A stretch of DNA of 39,440 nt from an uncultured Oscillospiraceae bacterium (GCA_947628805.1 CANRBG010000012.1:1-39440); one strand, 5' to 3'. Shown: positions 8,562 through 17,863, counted from the first letter of the stretch. Notes: generated from the sequence alone by a model not told the origin. Translations and numbers: made by a program.

Positions 8562-9005
8562 ATGGCTGACGTGATGAAGCTGCGTGTGGAGACCGGCGCG
8601 ATAGAGGTGGAGGTGGAGGACGAGCGGGGCGAGACACTGGGCTCGTTCCGGTTCAATCCCGCCGATTCCAATATCCTCAAACGCTACGGCGCGGTGGTGG
8701 ATTTCTTCAACGCCGTCGCCCTGGACGACAAGGCGTCCGACGAGGAACAGCTGCGGCAGATGAACGAGCTGGCGGACGGTATCGCCGGGCAGTTCGATTA
8801 TCTGCTGGGCTACGATGTGTCGGAGGGGCTGTTTGGCAAGTGCGGGCCCCTGTCCGTAACGAAAAACGGCGACTTCTTCTTTGAACAGGTGCTGGAGGGC
8901 GTGGGCAGGCTCATCGAGCAGGTCACCAAAAAGAGACTGGATAAGAAGCTGGCCAAGATCAAAAAGGCCGCGGCCGCCGCCCCCGGCGTCAAGGCCCAGG
9001 ACTGA
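8562..9005 (+). CDS. Tail assembly chaperone, first member
   Basis: The 147-residue protein lies between tail tube and tape measure, where siphophages encode two overlapping chaperones that wrap the tape measure protein. It ends in a Lys/Ala-rich tail (KKLAKIKKAAAAAPG) that may bind the tape measure. The stop overlaps the next start in TGATG, so the second protein is made by re-initiation rather than the programmed frameshift of lambda G/GT; I saw no long slippery site. AGGAGG precedes ATG 8562. Confidence 0.7.
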   Translation: MADVMKLRVETGAIEVEVEDERGETLGSFRFNPADSNILKRYGAVVDFFNAVALDDKASDEEQLRQMNELADGIAGQFDYLLGYDVSEGLFGKCGPLSVTKNGDFFFEQVLEGVGRLIEQVTKKRLDKKLAKIKKAAAAAPGVKAQD

Positions 9006-9568
9006 TGGACGGGTGGAGCCTGCCCACGGCACTGACCGTGGGCGGCGCGGAAATGCCCATTCGGACGGATTTCCGGGATGTGCTCTACCTGATGGGCATC
9101 TTCGCGGACCCGGACTATGAGCCGGACGAGAAAGCCGCCGTGTGTCTGAGGGTGCTGTTCGTGGACGGGGAGGATATCCCGCCGGAGCATACGGAAGAGG
9201 CGCTGCGGGCGGCGGTGGAGTTTATGGACGGGGGCATCCCGGCCCGATCTGACAGAAAAACGCCCAGGATCGTGGATTGGCGGCAGGACGGGCCTATCAT
9301 CATCCCCGCGGTCAACAAGGTGCTGGGCCGGGAGGTCCGCGCCATGCCCTATCTGCATTGGTGGACGTTTCTGGCCGCTTATATGGAGATCGGCGACAGC
9401 CTCTTTTCCACGGTAGTGGGGCTGCGGCAGAAGCGGGCCAAGGGCCGGAAGCTGGAAAAATACGAGCAGGAGTTTTTGCGCGACAACCGGGCCCTGGTGG
9501 AGCCGCGCAAAAGAGATACTGAAAAAGACAGGGTCCGGCGGGACGAGCTGCGGAAGCTTTTTGTGTGA
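9005..9568 (+). CDS. Tail assembly chaperone, Gp15 family
   Basis: The 187-residue protein resembles the Phage_Gp15 family. It has an N-terminal part with DFRDVLYLMGIFADPDYE, a central RIVDWRQDGPIIIPAVNK and a helical tail beginning MPYLHWWTFLAAYMEIGD, the signature region of the family. Gp15-type proteins pair with the preceding chaperone in tail assembly. It overlaps that gene by one base and ends 13 nt before the tape measure gene. Confidence 0.82.
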   Translation: MDGWSLPTALTVGGAEMPIRTDFRDVLYLMGIFADPDYEPDEKAAVCLRVLFVDGEDIPPEHTEEALRAAVEFMDGGIPARSDRKTPRIVDWRQDGPIIIPAVNKVLGREVRAMPYLHWWTFLAAYMEIGDSLFSTVVGLRQKRAKGRKLEKYEQEFLRDNRALVEPRKRDTEKDRVRRDELRKLFV

Positions 9569-9581
9569 GGAGTGAGCGTCT

Positions 9582-12152
9582 ATGGCGGAAGACGGTTCCG
9601 TTATCATAAAAGTACGATTTGAGACCGGCGACGTGGAGCAGGGCGTGGACGCCATCCAGGCCGGATGCAAAAGAGCGGGAGCCGCTGCGGCCAAGCTGCG
9701 CCGGTCTGCCGCCGGGACCTGGGATCTGCGGCCGGTGCAGAACGCACAGCGGGATATGGCTGGCCTTGCCCGGAACGTCGAAAAGATGGAGAAGGCGGCG
9801 GATCGGAAGGGCCTGGACGATATGGACACAGCCCTGTCCGACATGGCTGGGAGCGCGGAGAAGGCTGGAGCGGGCCTGGACAGTACGGGCGCGGCCCTGG
9901 CCGGGCTCACGGCGGGTATGACGGGAGGCGGCGCGGCAGCGCTGCGCTACGGGCTTGGCATTCAGGCGCTGGCGGCGCTGTTTACGTCTCTGAGCGGTAC
10001 GATCCGGGACGGCATGACGACCCTGGCTATGTATGACGGCGAGACCTCCGCCGCCCTCGGCAGCCTGCGCAGTTCCCTCAGAAGCGTGCAAGGCGCGCTG
10101 GTGACCGCTTTCGCGCCTATCGCTACCGCGGTGGCGCCCTATCTCTCCAGCCTGTGCAACATGCTGGTGACGGCCGCCAACTGTGTGGCCATGTTCTTCG
10201 CCGTGCTGGGCGGGAAGAGCACCTATAGACGGGCGGTGACCGGCGCCAACAGCTACGCCGCCAGCATCTCCGCGGCGGGCTCCGCCGTGAAGATCGCCAC
10301 GGTGCAGACGGATCAGTTCGGCCGGGCGTCGGCTGCGGCAGTGACGGCAGCCGGCAGGGCCGCCACCATCGCGGCGGGCAGTATCTCCAATGTGGGAAAG
10401 GCCGTCAAGGACGCCCGTAATAACCTGTCCGGGCTGGACGAGCTGAATCTCTGGCGGGTGGAGGAGCAAGTCTCACCCGCCGGTGGCGGCGGCGGTTCCG
10501 GCGGCAGCGGCGGAGGCGGGGGCCTGGATATCGGCGACGGAGGCTTCGCCTTCGAGGAGGTCCCCGTCAACGACGCTTTCGCCGAGAAGATCGACTGGCT
10601 CAAAGAGCATTTTGACAGCCTTCTCACCGTGGCTGAGACCATCGGCGCGGCCGTGCTGGCCTGGAAGATCGCAAGAGCCTTCGGAGTGAGGCTCAAAACG
10701 GCCCTGGGCCTGGCTGTGGCTGTGGGCGGCGCGGTGGCGGCGGTGAAAGGCTATCTGGACGGCTGGAAAAACGGAATCGACCTGGAGAACATGCGGCAGA
10801 TGTTCGTGGGTCTGGCGGCGGCCATCGCCGGAGTGACCCTGGCGGCAGGGCCCGTGGCAGGCGCGTTCACGGCCTTGGCCGGGGGCGTGGCTTTGGCGGT
10901 GGAGGCGGCCCGGGAGTGGATCAGGACGGGCAGATTGTCCGACAGCGCGTTGAGGACCCTTCTGGCCGGACTGCTGCTGACAGGCGGTGCGCTCAGTGTG
11001 ATGAGCGGCACGTGGATACCGCTGGCTATAGCGGCTGTCGCCGCGCTGGCCGCGGCTATTGCCGCCCATTGGGACGAGATAAAAAAGCGGACCGGAAAGA
11101 TCTGGAGAACGATAAAGGCAGCCGTACTGGACAACTGGGACGAGATGAAAAAGAACGTGCGCACAAAGGCCCAGGACATCGTGGATACGGCGGCTGGTTC
11201 CTTCGGCGCGGTCCGGGAGCGGATCGAGACGGCGATCCATGCCGCCGGTGAGACGGTGCGGGAGCGGTTTGAGGCGATGCGCTCCTATGCGGCGGAAAAG
11301 CTCAGTCTCGTTCGGGATACGGTCAGCAGGAGCTTTGACGGTATCCGCTCCGCCATATCGGAAAAATGCCAGACAGCGCTGTCGACTGTGGCCGGCGTCT
11401 TTGAGAGTATCCGGTCCTCCATCGCGGAAAAGCTCTCCGGGGCCAAGCAGACCGTGACGAGCGTGTTTTCCGCCATCGCCGGCGGGATCGGCGAGAAGGT
11501 ACAGGAGGCCCTGAACGCGGTGAGAAACGCCGTGAGCGCCATCCGTAACTGCTTCAACTTCTCCTGGAGCCTGCCAAAGCTGAAGCTGCCCCACATTTCT
11601 ATCACCGGTGGTTTTTCCCTGAATCCACCCAGAGTCCCGCACTTTTCCGTCAGCTGGTACGCCAAAGGCGGCATCGTGGACGGAGCCACGCTGATCGGCG
11701 CGGGAGAGGCTGGCCGGGAGGCCATCATCCCCCTGGAACGGCACACCGAGTGGCTGGATGCGGTGGCAAAGCGCCTGGCCGCGCGGCTGGCAACCATGAA
11801 CGCCGGACCGGATCTGGCGGCCACGGCGGATCGGCTGGGCGACCTGGCCGGGTCCATCGACCGGCTGGGCCTTGCCATATCCACCTTCCGCCAGCCGGTG
11901 ATGGCCTCCGGTACCGTGATCCCGCCCAAGGCCGTGTATACGGCCGAGCGGCAGGACGCCGCCCTGGGCGCGTCCGGTCTGCGGCAGCTGCTGGCGGGCC
12001 TGGCTGGGGCTGATGGGAACGCCGGTCCCCGGGCAGGGGCCAGCTATACCTTCGTCGCCCAGCTGGACGGCCGGGAGATCTTCCGCCAGACCATCCGGGA
12101 GGGCAAGCTCAGCCAGACCCAGACCGGACGCAATCCCTTTGAATTGGGGTGA
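9582..12152 (+). CDS. Tape measure protein
   Basis: The 856-residue protein sets tail length and probably helps DNA cross the membrane. The N-terminal 100 residues are helical and polar. Hydrophobic stretches lie at about 197-213, 372-393, 408-442 and 463-500. A glycine-rich linker (about 301-320) separates two helical regions. Residues of about 540-640 contain imperfect repeats of the form AxEKLxxxxxTVxxxFxxIRSxIxEK. The C-terminal region has [12 protein letters not shown] (about 706-717), the motif found near the end of many Firmicute tape measures. By the usual length rule it predicts a tail of roughly 130 nm (inference). Confidence 0.93.
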   Translation: MAEDGSVIIKVRFETGDVEQGVDAIQAGCKRAGAAAAKLRRSAAGTWDLRPVQNAQRDMAGLARNVEKMEKAADRKGLDDMDTALSDMAGSAEKAGAGLDSTGAALAGLTAGMTGGGAAALRYGLGIQALAALFTSLSGTIRDGMTTLAMYDGETSAALGSLRSSLRSVQGALVTAFAPIATAVAPYLSSLCNMLVTAANCVAMFFAVLGGKSTYRRAVTGANSYAASISAAGSAVKIATVQTDQFGRASAAAVTAAGRAATIAAGSISNVGKAVKDARNNLSGLDELNLWRVEEQVSPAGGGGGSGGSGGGGGLDIGDGGFAFEEVPVNDAFAEKIDWLKEHFDSLLTVAETIGAAVLAWKIARAFGVRLKTALGLAVAVGGAVAAVKGYLDGWKNGIDLENMRQMFVGLAAAIAGVTLAAGPVAGAFTALAGGVALAVEAAREWIRTGRLSDSALRTLLAGLLLTGGALSVMSGTWIPLAIAAVAALAAAIAAHWDEIKKRTGKIWRTIKAAVLDNWDEMKKNVRTKAQDIVDTAAGSFGAVRERIETAIHAAGETVRERFEAMRSYAAEKLSLVRDTVSRSFDGIRSAISEKCQTALSTVAGVFESIRSSIAEKLSGAKQTVTSVFSAIAGGIGEKVQEALNAVRNAVSAIRNCFNFSWSLPKLKLPHISITGGFSLNPPRVPHFSVSWYAKGGIVDGATLIGAGEAGREAIIPLERHTEWLDAVAKRLAARLATMNAGPDLAATADRLGDLAGSIDRLGLAISTFRQPVMASGTVIPPKAVYTAERQDAALGASGLRQLLAGLAGADGNAGPRAGASYTFVAQLDGREIFRQTIREGKLSQTQTGRNPFELG

Positions 12153-12158
12153 GACGGC

Positions 12159-12545
12159 ATGAACAAGTATCAGGACTATATCAAGATGAACGACGTGGTG
12201 GTCTACCAGCCCGACGAGGGTCTGGGCTACGACTTCGAGACAACTTATACCGAGGACAGCACCCGGGTCCAGAGCGGCGTGATGCACGCCACGCCCATGT
12301 TCACGGCGGAGGCGTTCAGCTACCAGGCCACCTGGGTGCCGGCGGCCCGGATGCGGGAGATATTGCAGATCGTGGCAAAGGGCTCGCCCTTTACGCTGCA
12401 CTACTTCTCGCCCTACTACGGCTGCTGGCGGGATGACCGGTTTTACGTGGCAAAGGGGTCCCTGTCCATCGGCCGGCTGGAGTACCGGGACGAGGTGTTT
12501 GAAAACCTGTCGTTCAATATGGTGGGGGTGAATCCGATCCGATGA
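12159..12545 (+). CDS. Distal-tail-like protein, small
   Basis: The 128-residue protein lies between tape measure and tail-fibre genes, the place of Dit or a Dit substitute. It is beta-rich with many aromatic residues (FTLHYFSPYYGCWRDDRF). It overlaps the next gene by 4 nt (ATGA). It is much shorter than classical Dit proteins and may belong to a DUF group such as DUF6711. Baseplate hub function is inferred from position only. Confidence 0.55.
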   Translation: MNKYQDYIKMNDVVVYQPDEGLGYDFETTYTEDSTRVQSGVMHATPMFTAEAFSYQATWVPAARMREILQIVAKGSPFTLHYFSPYYGCWRDDRFYVAKGSLSIGRLEYRDEVFENLSFNMVGVNPIR

Positions 12546-14698
12546 TAAATGTAAGCAGGGAATTCCGCAAAACCATGCAGCAGCGGACCGACTTCAAGTG
12601 CTACGCGGAGGCGGCGCTGGCGGATGGCCGACGGCTCACCTTGACGGAAGATGACTTCGTCATGAGCGGCAACAGCCTGACGGACGGGGCGGGCGCCAAC
12701 GGCCTGCCTCTGGGGGCGGCCCTGTGCCGGACGGTGAAGCTGGCGCTGATCAATACGGACGGCCGCCTGGATGAGTATGACTTCTACGGGGCCCGTATCC
12801 GGCTGTGGCTCACGTTCCGGTTGGCGGAGACCACAGAGCGGGTGGAGCTTGGCATGTTCACAGTATCGGAGCCGGAGAGGCGGGGCGAGACGGTGACCAT
12901 CACCGCCGGGGACGATATGCTCCTGGCGGACCGGGACTTCGACCCGGGCCAGGGCGGCAGCGTGACGCTGGGGCAGCTTTACATGCGGGTGTGCGAGCAG
13001 TGCGGCCTGCACTACACCACGGCGGTGTTCCCCGGCAGCGACATGACCGTGACGGTCCCGGCGGAAAACTACACCTGCCGGCAGATGCTGGGGTATATCG
13101 CCATGCTGGCGGGAGGCAGCGCCCGGGTGGACCGGCAGGGTGACATCCGGATCCTGGTCTATGACCGGGAGCGGCCGGCGGACCACGATCTGAGCGACTG
13201 GACCCGGCTGGACGTGGACACGGACGACGTGGTGGTGACGGGCCTCAAGATGGCCGGGGAGGACGGCGACATCCTGGAGGGGGCCGCCGGGTACGTGCTC
13301 AGCCTGGAGAATCCCCTGGCGGCGGGCCGGGAGGCGGAGGCTTTGCGGCGTATGGGGGACCGGTTGATCGGCCTGCGGGTGCGGAAATTCTCCGGCGGTC
13401 ACATCGGCTATCCCCTGGCCGAGTGCATGGACACGGTGACGTTCACGGACCGGCGTGGCCGGCGGTACACGTCCGTGATCACCGACGTGACCTTTACCTT
13501 TGGGGGGCTCACCAGCCTTGCCAACAGCGCGGAGGGGGTGATCCGAAACGGCAGCAGGTACATGTCGTCGGAGGCCAGGGCGGAGATCGAGGCCCGGAAA
13601 CTGGTGAGAAAAGAGCGGACCGCCCGGGAGCTGGCGGTGGAGAACCTGGAAAAGCTCCTGGCGGAGTCCAGCGGGATGTACTGCACGGTGGAGAAGCAGC
13701 CGGATGGGTCGTCGGTGATCTACCTGCACGACAAGCCCCGGCGGGAGGATTCCGCCAACTTGGTGAAGATCACGGCCAACGCCGTGGGTATATCCACGGA
13801 CGGGGGAAAGAGCTATCCGTTCGGGTTCACCATCAACGGGGAGATGATCATGGGGATCATCCAGGCGGAGGGTGTGAACGCGGACTGGATCCGGACCGGG
13901 ACCATCGATCTGGAGAAGCTGACCCTGGCGGGGACTCTGGGGGGCATCAAGGAGGGATACGGCTCCACCAAGGACGGAACGACCACCAAAGGGCTGCTTA
14001 TCTGGGGCCCGAACGGCCTGGACAAGAACGGCAACGCCATACCGCCGTATATCCTCCTGACCAACGCGGGCTGGCGCGTGCAGACGGCGGCGGACGCCAA
14101 CTTCAACGTGACCAACAGGACCGCCGAAATGCAGGGAAACATCTCGGCAACCGGCAATATCACCGCTTTGACCGGAAATATCACCGCGGGGGGCGGCAAT
14201 GTATATGTGGGCGGCAATCTCGCGGTGAATTGGACCGCGGAGACGAACCTTATGACTTTCGGCGACGCTTACCGGTCCTATTTCGCGGGCCGCCAGGCGT
14301 ATCTGGGCGGCGATTACACGGGTTATGAGACCTATATCCGGGGCGGGAGTATCTATTCCAGTAAAACTATCCAGGTCAACTCCGACAGGACGCTGAAAAA
14401 GGATGTGGAGCCGCTGACGGCGGCTTATGGCCGTGTGCTGGACCGGATGGAGCCGGTGCGGTACCGCTATAAAACGGAGGCGGAGGACGCGCCGTTCCAT
14501 CTGGGCTATATCGCCCAGGACGTAGAGACCGCACTGGCGGCAGAGGGCATCGGCGGCGCCGCCGTAGTGGGCCGGTATACCGAAGAGGGCGGCGACACCC
14601 GCCTGACACTGGCCTACGAGGAGATGATCGCCATGCTCCATTGCAAGATACGCGGCCTGGAGGCGGAGATAAGGCAGATGAGGGAGGCGTTGAAATGA
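12542..14698 (+). CDS. Tail-associated fibre protein with C-terminal S74 intramolecular chaperone
   Basis: The N-terminal 330 residues look like a tail-hub (gp27/Tal-like) module. They are followed by a charged helix (about 340-380) and a glycine/asparagine-rich repeated fibre region with NITALTGNITAGGGNVYVGG (about 538-557). The last 105 residues form a peptidase S74 chaperone: Ser614 in NSDRTLKKDV with Lys619 five residues on is the expected Ser-Lys dyad, and LGYIAQDVE is the conserved second block. These domains trimerise the fibre and cut themselves off. A final coiled coil (RGLEAEIRQMREALK) is also typical. The protein probably carries host-surface binding. Confidence 0.88.
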   Translation: MINVSREFRKTMQQRTDFKCYAEAALADGRRLTLTEDDFVMSGNSLTDGAGANGLPLGAALCRTVKLALINTDGRLDEYDFYGARIRLWLTFRLAETTERVELGMFTVSEPERRGETVTITAGDDMLLADRDFDPGQGGSVTLGQLYMRVCEQCGLHYTTAVFPGSDMTVTVPAENYTCRQMLGYIAMLAGGSARVDRQGDIRILVYDRERPADHDLSDWTRLDVDTDDVVVTGLKMAGEDGDILEGAAGYVLSLENPLAAGREAEALRRMGDRLIGLRVRKFSGGHIGYPLAECMDTVTFTDRRGRRYTSVITDVTFTFGGLTSLANSAEGVIRNGSRYMSSEARAEIEARKLVRKERTARELAVENLEKLLAESSGMYCTVEKQPDGSSVIYLHDKPRREDSANLVKITANAVGISTDGGKSYPFGFTINGEMIMGIIQAEGVNADWIRTGTIDLEKLTLAGTLGGIKEGYGSTKDGTTTKGLLIWGPNGLDKNGNAIPPYILLTNAGWRVQTAADANFNVTNRTAEMQGNISATGNITALTGNITAGGGNVYVGGNLAVNWTAETNLMTFGDAYRSYFAGRQAYLGGDYTGYETYIRGGSIYSSKTIQVNSDRTLKKDVEPLTAAYGRVLDRMEPVRYRYKTEAEDAPFHLGYIAQDVETALAAEGIGGAAVVGRYTEEGGDTRLTLAYEEMIAMLHCKIRGLEAEIRQMREALK

Positions 14699-14907
14699 GG
14701 AATCAGCGATGCGCCCAGTGCCGTTTCGGCATTCCGATCTATATGGGCGACGGGGACGAGCTCATGACGGCGTGCGTGTATATTCTGCGGACAGGGCATA
14801 AAAGACCCTGCCCAGCCGGAGACGGATGCGCCGTATTTGAGCCCGCCAGACCGGGCGATGGCCCGAGAATGGAAAAAATACTGTTCGGAAAGGAGCAATA
14901 CATATGA
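14695..14907 (+). CDS. Cys-rich small phage protein, unknown function
   Basis: The 70-residue protein starts at ATG 14695, overlapping the fibre stop by 4 nt, behind AGGGAGG at 14681-14687. It overlaps the holin gene by 4 nt. Cysteines at 6, 9, 27, 39 and 45 (CxxC, then single Cys) suggest a metal site. The open frame extends upstream to 14641, but overlap geometry and ribosome site favour 14695. I do not recognise a family. Its setting before the holin would fit a small structural or lysis-timing protein, which is only a guess. Confidence 0.7.
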   Translation: MRNQRCAQCRFGIPIYMGDGDELMTACVYILRTGHKRPCPAGDGCAVFEPARPGDGPRMEKILFGKEQYI

Positions 14908-15332
14908 AAGATACAGTATGCGCCGCTATCGGCGCGGTGGGCGGCGTGTTGAGCGCGGCCTTCGGAGGCTGGGACGGGGCCATCGTGACGCTGGTCCTGT
15001 TCATGGCGGTGGACTATGTGTCCGGCCTGGTGGTAGCGGGGGTGTTCCACGCTTCGGCCAAGTCGGAGGGAGGCGCGCTGGAATCCCGGGCGGGCTTCAA
15101 GGGCCTGTGCCGGAAAGGCATGATACTGCTGTTCGTGCTCATTGCCTGCCGGCTGGATATGCTGCTGGGCTGCCGGTATATCCGGGATGGCGTGATCATC
15201 GGCTTCGCCGCCAACGAGTTGATCTCCATCGTGGAGAACGCCGGCCTTATGGGCCTGCCCCTGCCGGCGGCGGTCAGCGGCGCGGTGGATATCCTCACCA
15301 GCAAGGCAAAGGAGGACCCGGACCATGAGTAA
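14904..15332 (+). CDS. Phage holin, Phage_holin_4_1/TcdE-type
   Basis: The 142-residue protein has hydrophobic segments at about 24-46 (GAIVTLVLFMAVDYVSGLVVAGV), 73-90 (GMILLFVLIACRLDMLLG) and 95-125, and a short charged C-terminus. The MAVDYVSGL motif followed by S-K-G-rich residues and a SRxGFKGLCRK segment is characteristic of this holin family in Clostridia. It would form the membrane lesion that releases the endolysin encoded next. The 3' end overlaps the endolysin gene by 8 nt. Confidence 0.9.
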   Translation: MKDTVCAAIGAVGGVLSAAFGGWDGAIVTLVLFMAVDYVSGLVVAGVFHASAKSEGGALESRAGFKGLCRKGMILLFVLIACRLDMLLGCRYIRDGVIIGFAANELISIVENAGLMGLPLPAAVSGAVDILTSKAKEDPDHE

Positions 15333-16125
15333 CGCATCGCAGGTGGTGTCCATCGCCCTGGCGGAGGTGGGCTACCGGGAAAAGGCTTCCAACGCAAGTC
15401 TCGACCTGGCGAGCGCAAACGCAGGGTCAGGCAACTGGACCAAGTACGCCCGGGATCTGTATAACGCCGGGTACTACAACGGCAACAAAAACGGCTACGC
15501 CTGGTGCGACGTGTTCGTGGATTGGTGCTTCTATAAGGCTTTCGGCAAAACCGAGGGCCAGCTGGTGGAGTGCCAGACCGGGACCCTGGGGGCAGCGTGC
15601 CCCTATTCGGCCAGCTATTACAAGGCGCAGGGCCGGTACGATACCACGCCCCAGGTGGGGGACCAGGTCTTCTTCCAGCAAGGAGGCGCGCTGGTGCACA
15701 CAGGCATCGTGGCGCAGGTCACCGCCAGCCAGATCGTCACGGTGGAGGGCAATACCAGCGACATGGTGGCCCAGCACACCTACAGCAGGTCCAGCTCCTA
15801 CATCGCCGGGTACGGCCATCCCAAGTATACCGAGGCGGCCAGCGCCGTCCCGGCGGAAAAGTACGGCCCGGAACAGACCGTGAAGGTCCATCTGATCCGC
15901 TCCGGCTCCATCGGCGCGGAGGTCAAGACCATTCAGCGCATCTGCTTTGCCCGGGGCTGCCTGGACGACGCCGGACGGCAGATCGATGTGGACGGAGACT
16001 TCGGTCCCGCCACCAAACAGGCGGTCGTCAAGCTGCAAAAGCAGCTTTTCCCCGCCGCTCCCGCCAAGTGGGACGGGGAAGTGGGCGTGGAAACCTGGAC
16101 CGCCGCGCTGACAAAGCTCTGGTGA
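15325..16125 (+). CDS. Endolysin: CHAP peptidase with peptidoglycan-binding domain
   Basis: The 266-residue protein has an N-terminal CHAP-type amidase/peptidase domain. The nucleophile Cys lies in GYAWCDVFVDWCF (about residues 52-64), the His in ALVHTGIV and the polar residue in VEGNTSD. A C-terminal PG_binding_1 domain (about 188-266) shows SGSIGAEVKTIQR, DVDGDFGPATKQAV and GVETWTAAL. No signal peptide is seen, as expected for a holin-dependent lysin. It is the last gene of the cassette and is followed by a strong terminator. Confidence 0.92.
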   Translation: MSNASQVVSIALAEVGYREKASNASLDLASANAGSGNWTKYARDLYNAGYYNGNKNGYAWCDVFVDWCFYKAFGKTEGQLVECQTGTLGAACPYSASYYKAQGRYDTTPQVGDQVFFQQGGALVHTGIVAQVTASQIVTVEGNTSDMVAQHTYSRSSSYIAGYGHPKYTEAASAVPAEKYGPEQTVKVHLIRSGSIGAEVKTIQRICFARGCLDDAGRQIDVDGDFGPATKQAVVKLQKQLFPAAPAKWDGEVGVETWTAALTKLW

Positions 16126-16136
16126 GCGAGGATAGC

Positions 16137-16170
16137 AAAAACACCCTGCCATGGTTGGCAGGGTGTTTTT
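16137..16170. terminator. Bidirectional terminator closing the phage cassette
   Basis: A perfect 15-bp stem (16137-16151 with 16156-16170) with a TGGT loop ends in five T on both strands. It separates the rightward late operon from the leftward foldase gene, so the cassette is bounded by terminators on both sides. Confidence 0.92.
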
Positions 16171-16185
16171 CGTTGTCTGTTGTTC

Positions 16186-17793
16186 TCAGTGGTTCTTGCC
16201 GGCCAGACGCAGGTGAGAGGTGGCGGCCTCATAGCCGGCCATCTGCTCCTCCGACCAGGCGCTGTAGGCGTCGGAGCGCAGAGCGGTGTCCGCCTGCCGG
16301 TGGGCGTAGGTCATATCGTCCTCACCGACAAAGTAGAGCACATGGGTGCCGGTGTAGCTGCCCTCGTAGGAGACGATCTCCGTGTCGCCGGCCTTGCGGC
16401 CGTCGGCGAACAGCCACTGGTCGATGGGCTCCACCATGGTGCCCTTGGCCACGGTCTCATACAGGCCGCCGTTGGTGTTGGAGCCGGTATCGCCGGACCG
16501 CTCGTTGGCAAGCTCCGCGAAGGAGTCCTCCGTGGCGTCGCCGTCCTTCCACTCGTCGTACACGCTCTGGGCCTGGTCCTTGGCGGCCTGGATCTCCTCG
16601 TCGCTGAAGGAGCCGTCGCCGTCCGTGTCCTCGGCGTTGATCAGGATGTGCCGGAAGCTCACGGCGGGGTAGTCGTTGGTATCCCGGCCCAGGAACATGA
16701 CCACATAGGTGGTGGTGTCCGTGTCGATGCAGGTGGCGTCGCCGGGCTGACGGGCCTCGTCCAGCAGCCACTCGCCATAGTTGGCGTTCAGACCGCCGCC
16801 GGCCATGGACTGGACCGTGGGGGTCTCATCCTCCGCCATAGAGGCAAGCTCTTCGGCAAAGGTGTCCTCATCGGTGCCGTCCACCGCGTCGGCCAGGGCC
16901 TGCATATCCACCGCGGGCTTCTCTTCCTCGGCGGGAGCCTCCGTGGCGGCGGGTTCTTCCGTGGCCTCAGCGTCCTCCGGGTCCTCAGTATCCTCAGGGG
17001 CATCCGTGGCCTCGGCGTCGTCCGTCTCAGCGGCCTCTTCCGTGGTCTCGGTGGGCTTGGTCTGGGTGAAGTAGGCGTAATCGATCACGTCCAGCTCGTC
17101 GGCGTGCTCGGCGTAGTAGTCCTCCAGTTCGGCGTCGGTGTACTCATAGCCCTGATAGACGCTGTCGGAATAGGCGGCGGCCAAGTGGGCCTTGTACAGC
17201 TCCTGCTCCACCAGTTCGATGGTCACGCCCTTGCCGTAGTTCAGGTTCAGGTACTGTTGGAGGTTTTCGTAGTTCAGATCCTCCCAGCCGGTGCGGATGG
17301 TCTCCACCTCCGCCTCATAGTCCGCCTGCTGCTCGTCGGTCATGGTGAAGCCGGCGGCATCGGCCTGATCGCACAGCATCTGGATCTGGGTCATGTTGTC
17401 CACAGCGGTGTCCAGGAAAAACTGCCGCCAGGTGGTGCCATCGGCGTATTCCTGATCGCCCAGACTCTCGTTGGGATCGAAGAACATGCCGTAGTTGACG
17501 TACTGGGAGTAGTTGCTGTAGAACGTCATGTAGGCGGCGGAGTAGTAATAGTTCAGCTGGGCCACGGTGTAGTCCTGATCGTTGACGGTGACGGCAGTCA
17601 GGTGCTGGCTGGGCCAGGCGGAGTTATAGATGAAGATAAAGGCGAAGAAGATCACCAGCGCCACCGCCACCACGGTATACGTGATAACGGTCTTGCGATG
17701 CTGGGCCTGCTCCTTGGCCTTGGCGGCGGTACGCTTGTCGGTGCCGGCCGCGATCTGTTCCTTGCGGGTACGCTTGTCCTTTGATGCACTCAT
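16186..17793 (-). CDS. Membrane-anchored parvulin peptidyl-prolyl isomerase (PrsA/SurA-like)
   Basis: The 535-residue protein has a basic cytoplasmic N-terminus, one membrane segment (about 35-56, without a lipobox), a helical SurA_N-like chaperone region (about 65-235), an acidic low-complexity insert (about 247-293, rich in Glu, Asp, Ala, Thr, Pro) and a C-terminal parvulin domain beginning VSFRHILI (about 378). Inside the parvulin domain residues 389-400 form an exact EF-hand-type loop (DTDGDGSFSDEE). It probably folds exported proteins at the outer face of the membrane. It is a single gene with its own promoter. Confidence 0.88.
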   Translation of the reverse strand: MSASKDKRTRKEQIAAGTDKRTAAKAKEQAQHRKTVITYTVVAVALVIFFAFIFIYNSAWPSQHLTAVTVNDQDYTVAQLNYYYSAAYMTFYSNYSQYVNYGMFFDPNESLGDQEYADGTTWRQFFLDTAVDNMTQIQMLCDQADAAGFTMTDEQQADYEAEVETIRTGWEDLNYENLQQYLNLNYGKGVTIELVEQELYKAHLAAAYSDSVYQGYEYTDAELEDYYAEHADELDVIDYAYFTQTKPTETTEEAAETDDAEATDAPEDTEDPEDAEATEEPAATEAPAEEEKPAVDMQALADAVDGTDEDTFAEELASMAEDETPTVQSMAGGGLNANYGEWLLDEARQPGDATCIDTDTTTYVVMFLGRDTNDYPAVSFRHILINAEDTDGDGSFSDEEIQAAKDQAQSVYDEWKDGDATEDSFAELANERSGDTGSNTNGGLYETVAKGTMVEPIDQWLFADGRKAGDTEIVSYEGSYTGTHVLYFVGEDDMTYAHRQADTALRSDAYSAWSEEQMAGYEAATSHLRLAGKNH

Positions 17794-17834
17794 GTGTCCA
17801 CACCTCTTGCGGTAGTTTTCTCGAAGTCCATGAT

Positions 17835-17863
17835 ATTATATTACAAGGTATGTCCCGTTTCAA
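17835..17863 (-). promoter_or_regulatory. Promoter of the parvulin gene
   Basis: Read on the minus strand, TTGAAA (17858-17863) and TATAAT (17835-17840) are 17 bp apart. Transcription would run left into the ATG at 17793, with an AGAGGTG ribosome site. Confidence 0.75.

Larger units (their letters stand above)
1771..16125 (+). mobile_element. Siphophage late-gene cassette (prophage remnant or domesticated particle locus)
   Basis: Eighteen co-directional, tightly packed genes encode packaging, head, connector, tail, host-recognition and lysis functions in standard siphophage order. Nothing for integration, excision, repression or replication is visible, and no direct repeat at the borders resembles attL/attR. 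Base composition is as GC-rich as the neighbouring host genes. The late genes look intact, with no frameshift or stop seen. It could be a degraded prophage that kept its late operon, or a particle such as a PBSX-like element or gene transfer agent controlled from elsewhere. Confidence 0.85.

Noticed and set aside
8900-9010. Programmed frameshift between the two tail chaperone genes, as in lambda G/GT
   Set aside because: The genes overlap as TGATG, which allows re-initiation, and no convincing slippery heptamer was seen before the stop.
12443-14641. A 732-codon open frame opposite the tail fibre gene
   Set aside because: The plus-strand frame has the S74 dyad and overlaps its neighbours correctly; the reverse frame shows no recognisable domain or ribosome site.
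14641-14694. Longer form of the Cys-rich protein starting at 14641
   Set aside because: It would overlap the fibre gene by 58 nt. AGGGAGG and the ATGA overlap favour 14695.
1622-16186. attL/attR direct repeats around the phage cassette
   Set aside because: The two border terminators share only a short CCCTG word; no direct repeat long enough for an att site was found by eye.
16180-17784. A 534-codon open frame opposite the parvulin gene
   Set aside because: It is the mirror of GC-rich codons of the real gene. Its translation is low-complexity Gly/Val/Leu without motifs, while the minus strand encodes a clear parvulin.
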